A stretch of DNA of 64,000 bases from Vibrio lentus (GCF_030409755.1 NZ_JAUFQE010000002.1:186001-250000), one strand, 5' to 3'. Positions 20,006-30,608 are shown, counted from the first letter of the stretch. Notes: generated by a model not told the origin, from the letters alone. Translations and numbers: made by a program.

Positions 20006-21265
20006 ATGTCTTTGCTTGCCGTAGGTATCAATCACAATACAGCGTCGGTTGAATTGCGAGAAAAAGTCGCTTTTGGTCCAGATAAATTATCTGAGGCACT
20101 TAAGCAACTTAACGCAAATGCACACGTAAATGGAAGTGTCATACTTTCTACCTGTAATCGAACTGAAGTGTATTGTGACGTCAAAGGCGTGGCAAAAAAC
20201 AAGTTGATCGATTGGCTGTCTGTATTTCATCAAGTTAGCCCTGAAGAATTAAAACCGAGTATCTACATCCATGAAGAGCAAGCCGCGATTAAGCATTTAA
20301 TGCGCGTTGCCTGTGGTTTGGACTCTCTGGTTCTGGGTGAACCGCAAATTCTTGGTCAGGTAAAACAGGCTTACACCGATTCGCGAGAGAACAAATCTGT
20401 TGATGCTTCAATGGAAAAACTGTTCCAGAAATCCTTTTCTGTTGCGAAGCGAGTTCGAACTGAAACCGAAATTGGTGGCAGTGCTGTTTCTGTTGCTTAC
20501 GCAGCCTGTACATTAGCTAAACACATCTTTGAATCTATTGCTGAATCAACGGTGTTACTGGTGGGTGCGGGAGAAACCATTGAACTGGTGGCTAAACACT
20601 TGTCAGCCAATGGTTGTACCAAGATGATTGTGGCTAACCGAACTCGTGAGCGTGCTTTAGGGCTAGCTGAAGAGTTTGGTGCTGAAGTTATCAGCCTGAA
20701 TGAGATTCCTGATCATCTGCATCGAGCGGATATTGTGATCAGTTCAACCGCAAGTCCGTTACCTATTATTGGTAAGGGCATGGTAGAGACCGCGCTCAAG
20801 ACAAGAAAACATCAGCCGATGTTGTTGGTTGATATCGCAGTGCCTCGTGATGTTGAGTCTCAGGTCGGCGAACTGAGTGATGCTTACCTGTATTCCGTTG
20901 ATGATCTTCAGTCGATCGTTGATGGTAATATCGAGCAACGTAAAGTTGAAGCGATTCAGGCTGAAGCAATAGTCAGTGAAGAAAGCGCCGCGTTCATGAG
21001 TTGGATGCGTTCACTGCAAGCGGTAGACAGTATTCGTGACTATCGTAAATCGGCCAATGAAATCCGAGAAGAATTATTAAGTAAGAGTTTACAATCACTT
21101 GCTGCTGGCGGTGACCCTGAGAAAGTCTTACTTGAGCTAAGTAATAAGCTCACAAACAAATTGATCCATGCTCCAACGCGTGCACTTCAAAGTGCAGCAG
21201 AGCAAGGAGAACCTGCAAAATTAATGGTCATTAGACAGAGTTTGGGTCTAGAAAACCCTCAATAA
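20006..21265 (+). CDS. hemA: glutamyl-tRNA reductase
   Basis: First enzyme of C5 heme synthesis; reduces Glu-tRNA to glutamate-1-semialdehyde using NADPH. The 419-residue protein has the catalytic cysteine Cys50 in STCNRTEVY, the tRNA/substrate region [15 protein letters not shown] near 105-119 and a Rossmann loop [14 protein letters not shown] near 188. The C-terminal dimerisation domain covers about 320-410. It starts the hemA-prfA-prmC run and is divergent from lolB. Confidence 0.98.
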   Translation: MSLLAVGINHNTASVELREKVAFGPDKLSEALKQLNANAHVNGSVILSTCNRTEVYCDVKGVAKNKLIDWLSVFHQVSPEELKPSIYIHEEQAAIKHLMRVACGLDSLVLGEPQILGQVKQAYTDSRENKSVDASMEKLFQKSFSVAKRVRTETEIGGSAVSVAYAACTLAKHIFESIAESTVLLVGAGETIELVAKHLSANGCTKMIVANRTRERALGLAEEFGAEVISLNEIPDHLHRADIVISSTASPLPIIGKGMVETALKTRKHQPMLLVDIAVPRDVESQVGELSDAYLYSVDDLQSIVDGNIEQRKVEAIQAEAIVSEESAAFMSWMRSLQAVDSIRDYRKSANEIREELLSKSLQSLAAGGDPEKVLLELSNKLTNKLIHAPTRALQSAAEQGEPAKLMVIRQSLGLENPQ

Positions 21266-21293
21266 TATTCGACCTCCAACAGAATAAGACATT

Positions 21294-22382
21294 ATGAAAG
21301 CCTCGATTCTAATAAAGCTTGAAACACTTGTTGAACGCTATGAAGAAGTTCAACATCTACTTGGTGATCCCGATGTACTTGGGAATCAAGATAAATTCCG
21401 TGCCTTGTCAAAAGAGTATTCTCAATTAGAAGAGGTGACGGGGTGCTTTAAATCATACCAGCAAGCTCAAGAAGATTTAGAAGCTGCTGAAGAGATGGCA
21501 AATGAAGACGACGCAGAAATGCGTGAAATGGCTCAAGAAGAAATCAAAGATGCGAAAGCGAACATTGAACGTCTGACTGATGAGCTGCAAATTCTTCTGA
21601 TTCCAAAAGATCCAAACGATGAGCGTAACTGTTTCTTAGAGATTCGTGCCGGCGCAGGTGGTGATGAAGCGGGTATCTTTGCGGGTAACCTTTTCCGTAT
21701 GTACTCTAAGTTTGCCGAGAAAAAAGGCTGGCGCGTCGAAGTGATGAGCAGCAATGTTTCAGAGCAGGGCGGCTTTAAAGAGATGATCGCTAAAATCAGT
21801 GGCGATGCTGTTTACGGCACCATGAAGTTCGAGTCTGGCGGTCACCGTGTACAACGTGTACCTGAGACTGAATCTCAAGGTCGTGTTCATACATCAGCGT
21901 GTACTGTTGCGGTTATGCCTGAGATCCCAGAAGCTGATCTACCAGAAATCAAAGCTGGCGACCTTAAGATTGATACTTTCCGTGCATCTGGCGCGGGTGG
22001 TCAGCACGTTAACACCACGGATTCAGCAATCCGTATTACTCACTTACCAACCGGTACAGTAGTAGAGTGTCAAGACGAGCGTTCTCAGCATAAAAACAAA
22101 GCGAAAGCGATGGCTGTTCTTGCGGCTCGTATCGTTCAAGCTGAAGAAGAGCGTCGTGCTGCTGCGATTTCAGATACACGTCGTAACCTATTAGGTTCTG
22201 GTGACCGTAGTGACCGTATTCGTACCTACAACTACCCTCAAGGCCGTGTTTCTGATCACCGCATCAACTTAACTATCTACCGCCTGAACGAAGTTCTGGA
22301 AGGTGATATGCAAAGCCTGCTTGATCCTGTTCTACAAGAGCACCAAGCCGATCAACTAGCAGCACTTGCTGAGCACAACTAA
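21294..22382 (+). CDS. prfA: peptide chain release factor 1
   Basis: Class I release factor reading UAA and UAG. The 362-residue protein carries the GGQ loop in [15 protein letters not shown] near residue 234 and the codon-recognition PxT tripeptide, here PET, in [14 protein letters not shown] near 187. The Gln of GGQ is the substrate of PrmC, whose gene starts 5 bp later. It follows hemA by 28 bp. Confidence 0.98.
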   Translation: MKASILIKLETLVERYEEVQHLLGDPDVLGNQDKFRALSKEYSQLEEVTGCFKSYQQAQEDLEAAEEMANEDDAEMREMAQEEIKDAKANIERLTDELQILLIPKDPNDERNCFLEIRAGAGGDEAGIFAGNLFRMYSKFAEKKGWRVEVMSSNVSEQGGFKEMIAKISGDAVYGTMKFESGGHRVQRVPETESQGRVHTSACTVAVMPEIPEADLPEIKAGDLKIDTFRASGAGGQHVNTTDSAIRITHLPTGTVVECQDERSQHKNKAKAMAVLAARIVQAEEERRAAAISDTRRNLLGSGDRSDRIRTYNYPQGRVSDHRINLTIYRLNEVLEGDMQSLLDPVLQEHQADQLAALAEHN

Positions 22383-22387
22383 TTACT

Positions 22388-23260
22388 ATGCAGTCAGCAT
22401 ATACGGTTGAAAGTGCTTTAAAGTCAGCAATCGTACAGCTTCAAGAGGGCGATAACACATCGCCCTCGATTGATGCTGCGGTACTGCTTTGTCACGCCTT
22501 AGATAAACCTAGATCTTACCTACTGACTTGGCCTGAGAAGCATCTTACTTCAGAACAAGAATCCGAATTCAATACCCTTCTAAAACGTCGCTTAACCGGT
22601 GAGCCAGTGGCTTATATTGTCGGTGAACGTGAGTTTTGGTCACTGCCGTTAAAAGTCTCTCCTTCTACTTTAATCCCACGTCCAGATACGGAACGTTTGG
22701 TTGAAGTGGCGTTAGACAAAACGTATGGCAAGCAAGGTGCGATTCTCGATTTAGGAACGGGTACTGGTGCGATTGCTTTGGCATTAGCGTCGGAGATGCC
22801 GAACCGACAAGTGACGGGGATTGATCTTCGCCCTGAAGCGCAGCAACTTGCGACAGAAAACGCTCAGCGATTAAACATCACTAATGCCACTTTTTTACAT
22901 GGCAGTTGGTTTGAACCTTTGAACTCGGTGAATTCTGAAGAAGAAGCTGTGAAGTTCTCGTTGATTGTCTCGAACCCACCTTACATTGAGAAGAATGACC
23001 CTCATCTATCTCAAGGTGATGTGCGTTTTGAACCGATCACAGCGTTAGTCGCTGAAGAGAAAGGTTTAGCTGATATTCGACACATCTCTGAAAACGCACG
23101 CGGTTTTTTAGAAAACGAAGGCTGGCTAGCATTTGAACACGGCTATGACCAAGGCTTGGCGGTACGTGAGATAATGCAACAACTGGGCTACTTGGATGTG
23201 GTTACAGAAAAAGATTACGGTGGTAATGACCGAGTGACATTGGGTCGTTACTGTTCATAG
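22388..23260 (+). CDS. prmC: release-factor glutamine methyltransferase
   Basis: N5-methylates the GGQ glutamine of release factors. The 290-residue protein has a helical N-terminal domain, the SAM loop ILDLGTGTGAIALALA near residue 119-134 and the catalytic NPPY in SNPPYIEKNDPHL near 197. Linkage to prfA is conserved and makes functional sense. Confidence 0.97.
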   Translation: MQSAYTVESALKSAIVQLQEGDNTSPSIDAAVLLCHALDKPRSYLLTWPEKHLTSEQESEFNTLLKRRLTGEPVAYIVGEREFWSLPLKVSPSTLIPRPDTERLVEVALDKTYGKQGAILDLGTGTGAIALALASEMPNRQVTGIDLRPEAQQLATENAQRLNITNATFLHGSWFEPLNSVNSEEEAVKFSLIVSNPPYIEKNDPHLSQGDVRFEPITALVAEEKGLADIRHISENARGFLENEGWLAFEHGYDQGLAVREIMQQLGYLDVVTEKDYGGNDRVTLGRYCS

Positions 23261-23332
23261 ATAGTGGTTGCTCATAGGCTGCTGTTCATCATCTTGTGAG
23301 CAATAGATGATTAACTGGCTAAATTGATACCT

Positions 23333-23410
23333 TTAACTCGACAATACACTTAACTCGATAATGCATTTAACGTAGAAATACAGAGAATTAACGCAGAAAT
23401 ACAGGGCATT
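23333..23410. repeat. two short tandem repeats upstream of sirB2
   Basis: A 17-bp unit beginning TTAACTCGA occurs twice (23333-23349, 23350-23366) with three mismatches. A 21-bp unit AACGnAGAAATACAGnGnATT then occurs twice (23369-23389, 23390-23410), followed by a third partial AACGGG. They fill the 208-bp prmC-sirB2 gap. Confidence 0.8.
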
Positions 23411-23468
23411 AACGGGTATTGTGTGGTTCGTGTTAACGAAAGCACATATAAAAATATAAAGGAATACC

Positions 23469-23852
23469 ATGTACGAAGGTTTAAAACATTTTCACCTACT
23501 CACTATTGCTATAAGCGCGCTACTTCTTTCGATTCGTTTCGCTCTGATGATGGCTAACTCACCGAAGCTTAAGCATCCTTTTTTGCAGCGTTTCCCTCAT
23601 ATCAATGACTCGTTGCTGCTGCTATCGGGTATTGGTTTGATTTTTATTACAGGCTTTATTCCGTTTACACCAGCAGCACCATGGTTAACTGAAAAACTAA
23701 CCTGTGTAATGGCTTACATCGCATTGGGTTTCTTTGCACTTAAGCTAGGTAAGAACAAGCTATTGAGAGTTTTCTCATTCTTTGGCGCTCTAGGCTGGCT
23801 AGCAATGGCAGGCAAAATCGCAATGACAAAGACTCCAACATTTTTCGGTTAA
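23469..23852 (+). CDS. sirB2: SirB2-family membrane protein
   Basis: A 127-residue integral membrane protein with four hydrophobic segments (about residues 8-28, 48-66, 76-93 and 100-117). The N-terminal YEGLKHFHLLTIAIS and central HINDSLLLLSGIGLI are typical of SirB2, named from a Salmonella invasion regulator locus; the biochemical role is unknown. The ATG is preceded by AAAGGAATACC. It is followed after 6 bp by sirB1, as in enterobacteria. Confidence 0.9.
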   Translation: MYEGLKHFHLLTIAISALLLSIRFALMMANSPKLKHPFLQRFPHINDSLLLLSGIGLIFITGFIPFTPAAPWLTEKLTCVMAYIALGFFALKLGKNKLLRVFSFFGALGWLAMAGKIAMTKTPTFFG

Positions 23853-23858
23853 TGACGT

Positions 23859-24668
23859 ATGTACGAATTTTTTGATGAAGACTTTGATCAGCTAGAACTT
23901 GCTGAAGGCGCATTGATCTTAAATAAGGCCATTGACCCTGAAACTCAAGATAGTTGGGCAGAGCAAGAACTCGCAAGATTATTAAAAGACGCCGAGTTTG
24001 CGTTAGTTAATGAAACCGACGAGCAACAGAAGTTTGAATCCTTTATTCGACTATTCTTTTACGAGTGGGGCTTCGCTGGCGATAAAGACGCTTACTTCTC
24101 ATCGGAAAACGCGTTTATCGATAAAGTACTTGAGAGAAAGAAAGGGATCCCAGTCAGTCTTGGGGCTATCTTCCTTTTTCTAGGACGCAAGCTAGGCTTT
24201 CCTGTAGAGGGTGTCTCTTTTCCGACTCAGTTTCTGCTTAAAGTCAGTTGGTATGGCCAAACTCCGGTCTATATTAATCCTTACAATGGCGAGTATGTTG
24301 GTCAGCAAACGTTACGAGCATGGTTAATTGGCCATGATGGCCCATTGGCTAAGCTGAAAAGTGAGCATTTGAAAGTCGCAGACCACCCAACCATTATTGG
24401 TAAGTGGTTGGCTTTATTGAAAAGTGCATTGCTGAGAGAAGAGCGTTATACGCTTGCATTGAAGTGTACTGATCTTGCGTTAACGTTTGTGCCGGATGAT
24501 CCGTATGAAATCCGTGACCGTGGTTTCATCTATCAGCAATTGGATTGTCACCAGATTGCCGCCACCGATTATCAGTACTTTATTGATCAATGCCCAGATG
24601 ACCCTGCATCTGAGTTACTTAAATCTCAAGTGAATGTCATGACGGAAAAAACCGTCGTCGTTCACTAA
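23859..24668 (+). CDS. sirB1: SirB1 transglutaminase-like/TPR protein
   Basis: A 269-residue cytoplasmic protein. The first part resembles the transglutaminase-like SirB1 N-domain (VLERKKGIPVSLGAIFLFLGRKLGFPVEGVSFP split around residues 90-125). The last 80 residues form a tetratricopeptide-like helical region. The usual Cys of true transglutaminases is not visible here, so catalysis is doubtful. It sits in the conserved hemA-prfA-prmC-sirB2-sirB1-kdsA run. Confidence 0.88.
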   Translation: MYEFFDEDFDQLELAEGALILNKAIDPETQDSWAEQELARLLKDAEFALVNETDEQQKFESFIRLFFYEWGFAGDKDAYFSSENAFIDKVLERKKGIPVSLGAIFLFLGRKLGFPVEGVSFPTQFLLKVSWYGQTPVYINPYNGEYVGQQTLRAWLIGHDGPLAKLKSEHLKVADHPTIIGKWLALLKSALLREERYTLALKCTDLALTFVPDDPYEIRDRGFIYQQLDCHQIAATDYQYFIDQCPDDPASELLKSQVNVMTEKTVVVH

Positions 24669-24672
24669 TTAA

Positions 24673-25545
<873 letters not shown>

Positions 25546-25595
25546 TTGAGATGGATGTGAAGTAACGGAAACGTTATTTAACAAAGTTGATCTAA

Positions 25596-25628
25596 GAAAG
25601 CCCAGTTCTCTGAATTGGGTTTTTTTTA
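25596..25628 (+). terminator. kdsA terminator
   Basis: CCCAGTT and AATTGGG pair around TCTCTG, then TTTTTTTT follows. It lies 50 bp after the kdsA stop. Confidence 0.85.
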
Positions 25629-25999
25629 ATCTCGTAAAAGCAGCCGAACATAAACCGTTCATTTAAAGAGTTGTTAACGTGGCTGGTTATTACCTAAGAA
25701 ACTCGTATATGAGTGTGAGGTCAGTCCTGTTTGCAGTAAATTACTGATGTTCATCACACTTTGTAAGTAAACGATTGCTTGTGATGCAGGGGAAGTTTGA
25801 GTGTAATCTCATAATTTTGTTACACTTAACTGCTGAACTATGCGTGACCAATTCGACATAAATATGAAATCATCATGTTACATCTGAAATGTTAATTTAA
25901 GATAAGTGATGTGAAGTCTTATTGTTCGAACTCCAAATAAGGGGTCGCAATAGATCATAAAAAGCAGTGGATTCCCCTAAAAAGTTCAAAGGTATGACA
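25629..25999. promoter_or_regulatory. kdsA-nutA intergenic region with an AGTGTAA/TTACACT dyad
   Basis: About 370 bp upstream of nutA without a convincing ORF. A perfect 7-bp inverted repeat (25800-25806 with 25820-25826, 13-bp gap) is its clearest structure and could be an operator. The nutA promoter must lie here; I cannot place its -35/-10 with confidence. Confidence 0.4.
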
Positions 26000-27661
26000 A
26001 TGAAGCAACGCCTTATTCTAAAGACAGCACTAAGTGCTGCAATCCTAGCTACTCTAGCTGGGTGTGCGTCTCAATCAACTCAAGATTGGAACCAAGACGA
26101 AACTTACAAGCTTACGGTTCTACATACTAACGACAACCATGGTCGTTTTTGGCAGAACAAATACGGTGAATACGGCATGTCTGCGCGTAAAACGCTTGTT
26201 GATCAACTTCGTGCTGAAGTTGAAGCTGAAGGCGGTAGCGTGTTGCTTCTATCTGGTGGTGACATCAACACTGGTGTGCCAGAGTCAGATCTTCAAGATG
26301 CAGAACCTGATTTCAAAGGTATGAATAAAATTGGTTACGATGCAATGGCATTGGGTAACCACGAGTTTGACAACTCTTTAGACGTACTACAAAAGCAGAT
26401 CGACTGGGCTAATTTCCCAATGCTATCTGCAAACATCTACGACAAAGCAACAGGCGAACGCAAGTTCCAAGCTTACGAGATGTTTGAAAAGCAAGGTATC
26501 AAGATTGCGGTTATCGGTCTAACAACTGAAGACACGGCAAAAATCGGTAACCCTGAGTTCATCGCGAGCATTGACTTCCGCGACCCTAAAGAAGAAGCGA
26601 AGAAGCTGATCGCTGAACTTAAAGAAACAGAGAAGCCAGACTTAATCTTCGCCGTGACTCACATGGGTCACTACGAAAACGGCCAACGTGGTGTTAACGC
26701 ACCGGGTGATGTAGCACTTGCTCGTTACCTAAACGAAGGCGACCTAGACATGATCGTTGGTGGTCACTCTCAAGAGCCTGTATGTATGGAAGGCCCTAAC
26801 GTTGCGAAGAAAAACTTCAAGCCGGGTGATGAATGTAAACCAGACGTACAGAACGGTACTTACATCGTTCAAGCTCACGAATGGGGCAAGTACGTAGGTC
26901 GTGCTGATTACGAATTCCGTAACGGTGAGCTAGAGATGGTGAGCTACGATCTGGTTCCAGTTAACCTTAAGAAGAAAGTTAAGATTGACGGTAAGAAGCA
27001 ACGTGTTCTTATTCAAGATGAAATTGCACAAGATCCAGAGCTACTTGAATTCCTACGTCCGTTCCAAGAGCAAGGTCAAGCACAGCTAGAAGTTCAAATT
27101 GCTGAGACAAATGGCAAGCTTGAAGGCGATCGTAACGTAGTTCGTTTCCAACAAACTAACCTAGGTCGTTTGATTGCGACTTCTCACATGGAGCGTGCTC
27201 AAGCAGACTTCGCTGTGATGAACTCTGGTGGTGTTCGTGACTCAATTGAAGCGGGCAACGTCACTTACAAAGATGTACTGAAGGTACAACCTTTTGCAAA
27301 CATCCTGACTTACACAGACATGACAGGTAAAGAAGTTCTAGATTACCTAAATGTTGTGGCGACGAAACCAATCGATTCTGGTGCTTACGCTCAGTTCGCT
27401 GGCATTTCAATGACAGTGACAAACGGTGAAGTATCGAACGTATTTATCGGTGGCAAACAGCTTCGTTTAGACGAAACATACCGCTTCACAGTGCCAAGCT
27501 TCAACGCGGCTGGTGGTGATGGTTACCCTAAACTATCTGACCACCCTGGTTACGTGAACACAGGTTTTGTTGATGCTGAAGTACTGAAAGAGTACCTAGA
27601 AGCGAACAGCCCGGTTGACGTGAACAAGTACGCACCGTCTGGTCAAATGGTTTACAAGTAA
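26000..27661 (+). CDS. nutA: lipoprotein 5'-nucleotidase
   Basis: Surface- or periplasm-facing 5'-nucleotidase that dephosphorylates extracellular nucleotides so nucleosides can be imported. The ATG at 26000 follows AAAGG by 7 nt and gives a lipobox LATLAGC (Cys22). A start at 25967 would add 11 residues. The 553-residue protein has metallophosphatase motifs TNDNHGRFW, SGGDINTG and GNHEFDN and later VTHMGHY and GGHSQE. The C-terminal nucleotide domain includes MNSGGVRDSI. Known Vibrio homologues are membrane nucleotidases needing Cl-. Confidence 0.92.
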   Translation: MKQRLILKTALSAAILATLAGCASQSTQDWNQDETYKLTVLHTNDNHGRFWQNKYGEYGMSARKTLVDQLRAEVEAEGGSVLLLSGGDINTGVPESDLQDAEPDFKGMNKIGYDAMALGNHEFDNSLDVLQKQIDWANFPMLSANIYDKATGERKFQAYEMFEKQGIKIAVIGLTTEDTAKIGNPEFIASIDFRDPKEEAKKLIAELKETEKPDLIFAVTHMGHYENGQRGVNAPGDVALARYLNEGDLDMIVGGHSQEPVCMEGPNVAKKNFKPGDECKPDVQNGTYIVQAHEWGKYVGRADYEFRNGELEMVSYDLVPVNLKKKVKIDGKKQRVLIQDEIAQDPELLEFLRPFQEQGQAQLEVQIAETNGKLEGDRNVVRFQQTNLGRLIATSHMERAQADFAVMNSGGVRDSIEAGNVTYKDVLKVQPFANILTYTDMTGKEVLDYLNVVATKPIDSGAYAQFAGISMTVTNGEVSNVFIGGKQLRLDETYRFTVPSFNAAGGDGYPKLSDHPGYVNTGFVDAEVLKEYLEANSPVDVNKYAPSGQMVYK

Positions 27662-27730
27662 CTGAACCCAGTTAATTGAATCACTAGGTGCTAATTTAGA
27701 TTGACTCTAGCACCATGATAAATTTAACTA

Positions 27731-27758
27731 AAGCGACGCCTCGGCGTCGCTTTTTGTT
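27731..27758 (+). terminator. nutA terminator
   Basis: AAAGCGACGCC and GGCGTCGCTTT form an 11-bp stem with a 2-nt loop, followed by TTGTTT. It lies 70 bp after the nutA stop. Confidence 0.9.
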
Positions 27759-27779
27759 TATCTATCGTTTGGATTTGTT

Positions 27780-28253
27780 ATGACCCCTGCAATCAATCTT
27801 GCCAAGAAAAAGAAAATCGCTCATACCGTGCATCAGTATCATCATGATGCAAACAACACCAACTATGGGTTAGAAGCGGTTGAAGCTCTGGGTCAGGATC
27901 CCAAACGTGTATTCAAAACGCTGTTGTTCTGCTTGAACGGTGTTGCTAAAGATTTGGCTGTAGCTGTTATTCCTGTTGACCAGAAGTTAAACCTTAAGCT
28001 TGCAGCTAAAGCAGCGAAAGGTAAAAAAGCAGAGATGGCCAATCCTGATATCGCGCAGAAAACCACGGGTTATGTGGTGGGTGGAATCAGTCCGCTTGGT
28101 CAAAAGAAAGCACTGCCTACCTTTGTACATTCCACTGCGACGGATTTTGAAACGATATGTGTGAGTGCAGGAAAGAGGGGCTTGGAAATCGAGCTAGATC
28201 CAAAGGACTTAGCGATGCTGACTCGCGGCCAGTTTGCTGATCTATGTTTATAG
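27780..28253 (+). CDS. ybaK: Cys-tRNA(Pro)/Cys-tRNA(Cys) deacylase YbaK
   Basis: Trans-editing factor of the YbaK/ProX family, which clears Cys mischarged on tRNA-Pro. The 157-residue protein shows DPKRVFKTLLF near residues 39-49, the conserved lysine-rich stretch and YVVGGISPLGQKK near 99-111. It is monocistronic between nutA and the rluF terminator. Confidence 0.95.
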   Translation: MTPAINLAKKKKIAHTVHQYHHDANNTNYGLEAVEALGQDPKRVFKTLLFCLNGVAKDLAVAVIPVDQKLNLKLAAKAAKGKKAEMANPDIAQKTTGYVVGGISPLGQKKALPTFVHSTATDFETICVSAGKRGLEIELDPKDLAMLTRGQFADLCL

Positions 28254-28294
28254 ATTGTCGTCGTTATGATGATAAAACTATCGAATGAAAAACA

Positions 28295-28331
28295 AGAACG
28301 CCCGCTAGACTAATCTAGCGGGCGTTCTTAT
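28295..28331. terminator. bidirectional terminator ybaK/rluF
   Basis: AAGAACGCCCGCTAGA and TCTAGCGGGCGTTCTT make a perfect 16-bp stem with a 4-nt loop between convergent genes. Confidence 0.9.
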
Positions 28332-28359
28332 ATCGAGTGTCTGGTCTTACTTATTCTGA

Positions 28360-29493
28360 CTACTTCTTTAGGCCTAATGTACCACCAACGCGTTTTGCTG
28401 CTGGTTTATTTGGTCTGTTTGAATCTTGACTACGGTGTGTTGGTTTGCCGCTTCTACGATCGTTATTGTCGCGGTCTGTGCGATTGCGATCTGAGCTGTT
28501 TCGATCTGAATTTGAACGCTCTGAACGAGAGTTCGATTTCCAGTTCTCGGTGTTGCCGCCGCTTTCACTATTCGACGAATTACGACCACGCTTCGAGTTT
28601 GGCGCATGGCGGAATTCATCCGCGTTATTACCGCGATAGGTGCGAGTACGATTCTCGTTTTGATTACGTCGCGCTGTTGAGGTTTGATTTTCCTCACGGC
28701 TATCAAATAACTTAGCATCGGTTGCCTTGCGAATTCGCTGACCTTTTGCGTTCATTTTTGATGCATCTTCAGTACTCACTGAACCTTCGCACATCGCTAA
28801 TATCTCAGCGATTTCTTCTTCACTCAGGTAGCGCCACTTTCCGTTTGGAATGCCATCAAGTGAGATGTTCATAATACGAACACGACGTAGTTTGAATACT
28901 TCATAGCCTAACGCTTCACACATACGACGGATCTGGCGGTTAAGGCCTTGAGTTAGCGTAATTCGGAATGAAAACTTGGTCTCTTTCTCGACATTACACG
29001 GCAAGGTCACGGTATCCAAAATCGGAACACCAGAAGCCATCTTCTTCAAGAACTCCGTCGTAATCGGCTTATCTACACGAACCACGTACTCTTTTTCGTG
29101 ATTGTTACCCGCGCGCAAGATCTTATTGACGATGTCGCCATCGTTGGTCAAGAAGATAAGACCATCAGAAGGCTTATCTAGACGACCAATAGGGAAAATA
29201 CGCTTGTGGTGGCCGATAAAGTCGACGATGTTACCAGGAATATCACGCTCAGTTGTACAGGTGATACCTGTTGGTTTATTAAGAGCAATGTAAATCGGCT
29301 TCTCTTTTGAACGTACTGGCTTGTTGTCGATCTCAACATCATCACCTGGCAATACTTTCGTTCCCATCTCAGGGATCTTGCCATTAATAGTAACTCGGCC
29401 TGCATCGATCAATTTGTCTGCTTCACGACGTGAACAAAAACCAGTTTCACTGATGTATTTATTAAGGCGTTTAGCTTGGGATTCTTGTGACAT
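28360..29493 (-). CDS. rluF: 23S rRNA pseudouridine(2604) synthase RluF
   Basis: Isomerises U2604 of 23S rRNA and related sites. Residues 8-55 form an S4 RNA-binding domain ([18 protein letters not shown]). The RsuA/RluB-type catalytic domain follows with the catalytic Asp in [13 protein letters not shown] near 107 and [11 protein letters not shown] near 192. Family members end soon after residue 235; this one carries about 140 extra residues rich in Arg, Asn, Ser, Asp and Thr, predicted disordered. Closest match by eye is RluF, with the shared NNHEKEYVV. Confidence 0.92.
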   Translation of the reverse strand: MSQESQAKRLNKYISETGFCSRREADKLIDAGRVTINGKIPEMGTKVLPGDDVEIDNKPVRSKEKPIYIALNKPTGITCTTERDIPGNIVDFIGHHKRIFPIGRLDKPSDGLIFLTNDGDIVNKILRAGNNHEKEYVVRVDKPITTEFLKKMASGVPILDTVTLPCNVEKETKFSFRITLTQGLNRQIRRMCEALGYEVFKLRRVRIMNISLDGIPNGKWRYLSEEEIAEILAMCEGSVSTEDASKMNAKGQRIRKATDAKLFDSREENQTSTARRNQNENRTRTYRGNNADEFRHAPNSKRGRNSSNSESGGNTENWKSNSRSERSNSDRNSSDRNRTDRDNNDRRSGKPTHRSQDSNRPNKPAAKRVGGTLGLKK

Positions 29494-29532
29494 GATATTC
29501 TCTTAGCGTTTCACAACGGAAATATAGATAAA

Positions 29533-29561
29533 CAAAAAGCAACTATGGACAGTTGCTTTTA
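29533..29561 (-). terminator. smrA terminator
   Basis: AAAAGCAACT and AGTTGCTTTT pair around ATGGAC. On the minus strand TTTTTGTTT follows, downstream of smrA and upstream of rluF. Confidence 0.8.
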
Positions 29562-29606
29562 CGTTTTAATTCGTTAACTGAGGCAATTTTAACACCTAGA
29601 ATGAGC

Positions 29607-29642
29607 TTCGGCACTAAATATCTATTTTCGGCACTAAATATC
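29607..29642. repeat. 16-bp direct repeat downstream of smrA
   Basis: TTCGGCACTAAATATC occurs at 29607-29622 and again at 29627-29642, a 20-bp period, between smrA and its terminator. Confidence 0.85.
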
Positions 29643-29714
29643 AATTGTTGTGTTCAATGTGCTTAGCTGAATGTTCGAAGACGATGGCCTTCTTTTCACT
29701 AAGCTTCTGATGAT

Positions 29715-30296
29715 TTAGCGAGTCCGTTTTTGGTGACGCTCTCTGTTCTCTAGTTTTTTGTCGTTACTCTTTCTGAGCATGACGTAAACGGCTCCAGTAC
29801 CACCATGAAATTGCTGCGCTGAGTGAACGCATTGAACATCATTAATTTGCGATAGCCAATTGGCTACATAGCTTTTCATCATCGCTGGTGGATTTGAGCG
29901 CTCGCCTTTACCGTGAACAATAATAACGGTGCGCACATCCATTCTTAAACATTGGCGTAAAAACGAAAGAACTTCGTTACGAGCATCTTTCAATGTTTTC
30001 CTGTGGAGATCGAGCTTAGCTTGAATCGGATATTTACCTAAGCGCAGTTTTTTGTATACGCCTTCTTGAACGCCATCTTTTTTATACGCAATAACGTCAT
30101 CAGGTTTCAGCATTGGAGAGTAGTCGAGAGAGAGGTAATCTTTTTCGTCCTCAGACAGCCACATAGCCGCCTCACGCTTTGCAAGTTGAGACTCGGTAAC
30201 TCGATGCACTTTTTGGTGCTCAGCGGTGTCATGGTCGATACGTTTCACATCGCCCATCATTTCTTGGAATAGATCTAAGTCGTCATCATGAGACAT
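29715..30296 (-). CDS. smrA: Smr-domain DNA endonuclease SmrA-like
   Basis: A 193-residue protein with a C-terminal Smr domain (about residues 90-185) showing LDLHRKTLKDAR and VIIVHGKGERS, the motifs of MutS2-type Smr nucleases. E. coli SmrA (YdaL) nicks DNA in vitro. The start taken is the ATG at 30296 with GAG 9 nt upstream; an in-frame ATG at 30305 would add three residues. The C-terminus is basic (ENRERHQKRTR). Monocistronic with its own terminator. Confidence 0.88.
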   Translation of the reverse strand: MSHDDDLDLFQEMMGDVKRIDHDTAEHQKVHRVTESQLAKREAAMWLSEDEKDYLSLDYSPMLKPDDVIAYKKDGVQEGVYKKLRLGKYPIQAKLDLHRKTLKDARNEVLSFLRQCLRMDVRTVIIVHGKGERSNPPAMMKSYVANWLSQINDVQCVHSAQQFHGGTGAVYVMLRKSNDKKLENRERHQKRTR

Positions 30297-30362
30297 GGTG
30301 TTCATCTCAAGTTGTAGAAGGATAGGGTAAGTATACCTAAGTTGTGGCTGGGTTTAAAAATG

Positions 30363-30399
30363 AAAAAACCGGAGGAGACAAGAGAAGTCAACTCCGGTG
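30363..30399 (-). terminator. terminator of the DUF3149 gene
   Basis: ACCGGAG and CTCCGGT pair around a 17-nt loop. On the minus strand TTTTTTCATTTTT follows, 70 bp after the small gene's stop. Confidence 0.75.
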
Positions 30400-30467
30400 C
30401 AAAGCGTTTTAACATTTATTTATCAAGGAAATGATACTTAAAAGTAAATGATTTAGGCTGAGCGATA

Positions 30468-30608
30468 CTAGTGAGGAGATTTTTCAGTCATAACTTTGTA
30501 TATGAAGAAGCCTCCATAAAACATCATGAGACCCAGAGCCCCGAATATTACTATCATTGAAGATAGCCCCACTGCATTACCAAATAGGAGTTCTAGCCAA
30601 AAGTCCAT
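30468..30608 (-). CDS. 46-residue membrane peptide, DUF3149-like
   Basis: A small gene with ATG at 30608 and TAG at 30468-30470. GAGG lies about 8 nt before the ATG. The product begins MDFWLELLFGNAVGLSSM, has one long hydrophobic segment (about residues 15-38) and ends in KVMTEKSPH. Size, the MDxWxxLxFGN-type start and the single membrane helix fit DUF3149 small proteins of unknown function. A terminator immediately downstream supports a real transcription unit. Confidence 0.72.
   Translation of the reverse strand: MDFWLELLFGNAVGLSSMIVIFGALGLMMFYGGFFIYKVMTEKSPH

Noticed and set aside
28374..28718. Long alternative frames (both strands) inside the rluF tail
   Set aside because: They arise from biased low-complexity codons; the rluF frame is continuous with the catalytic domain and ends just before a terminator.
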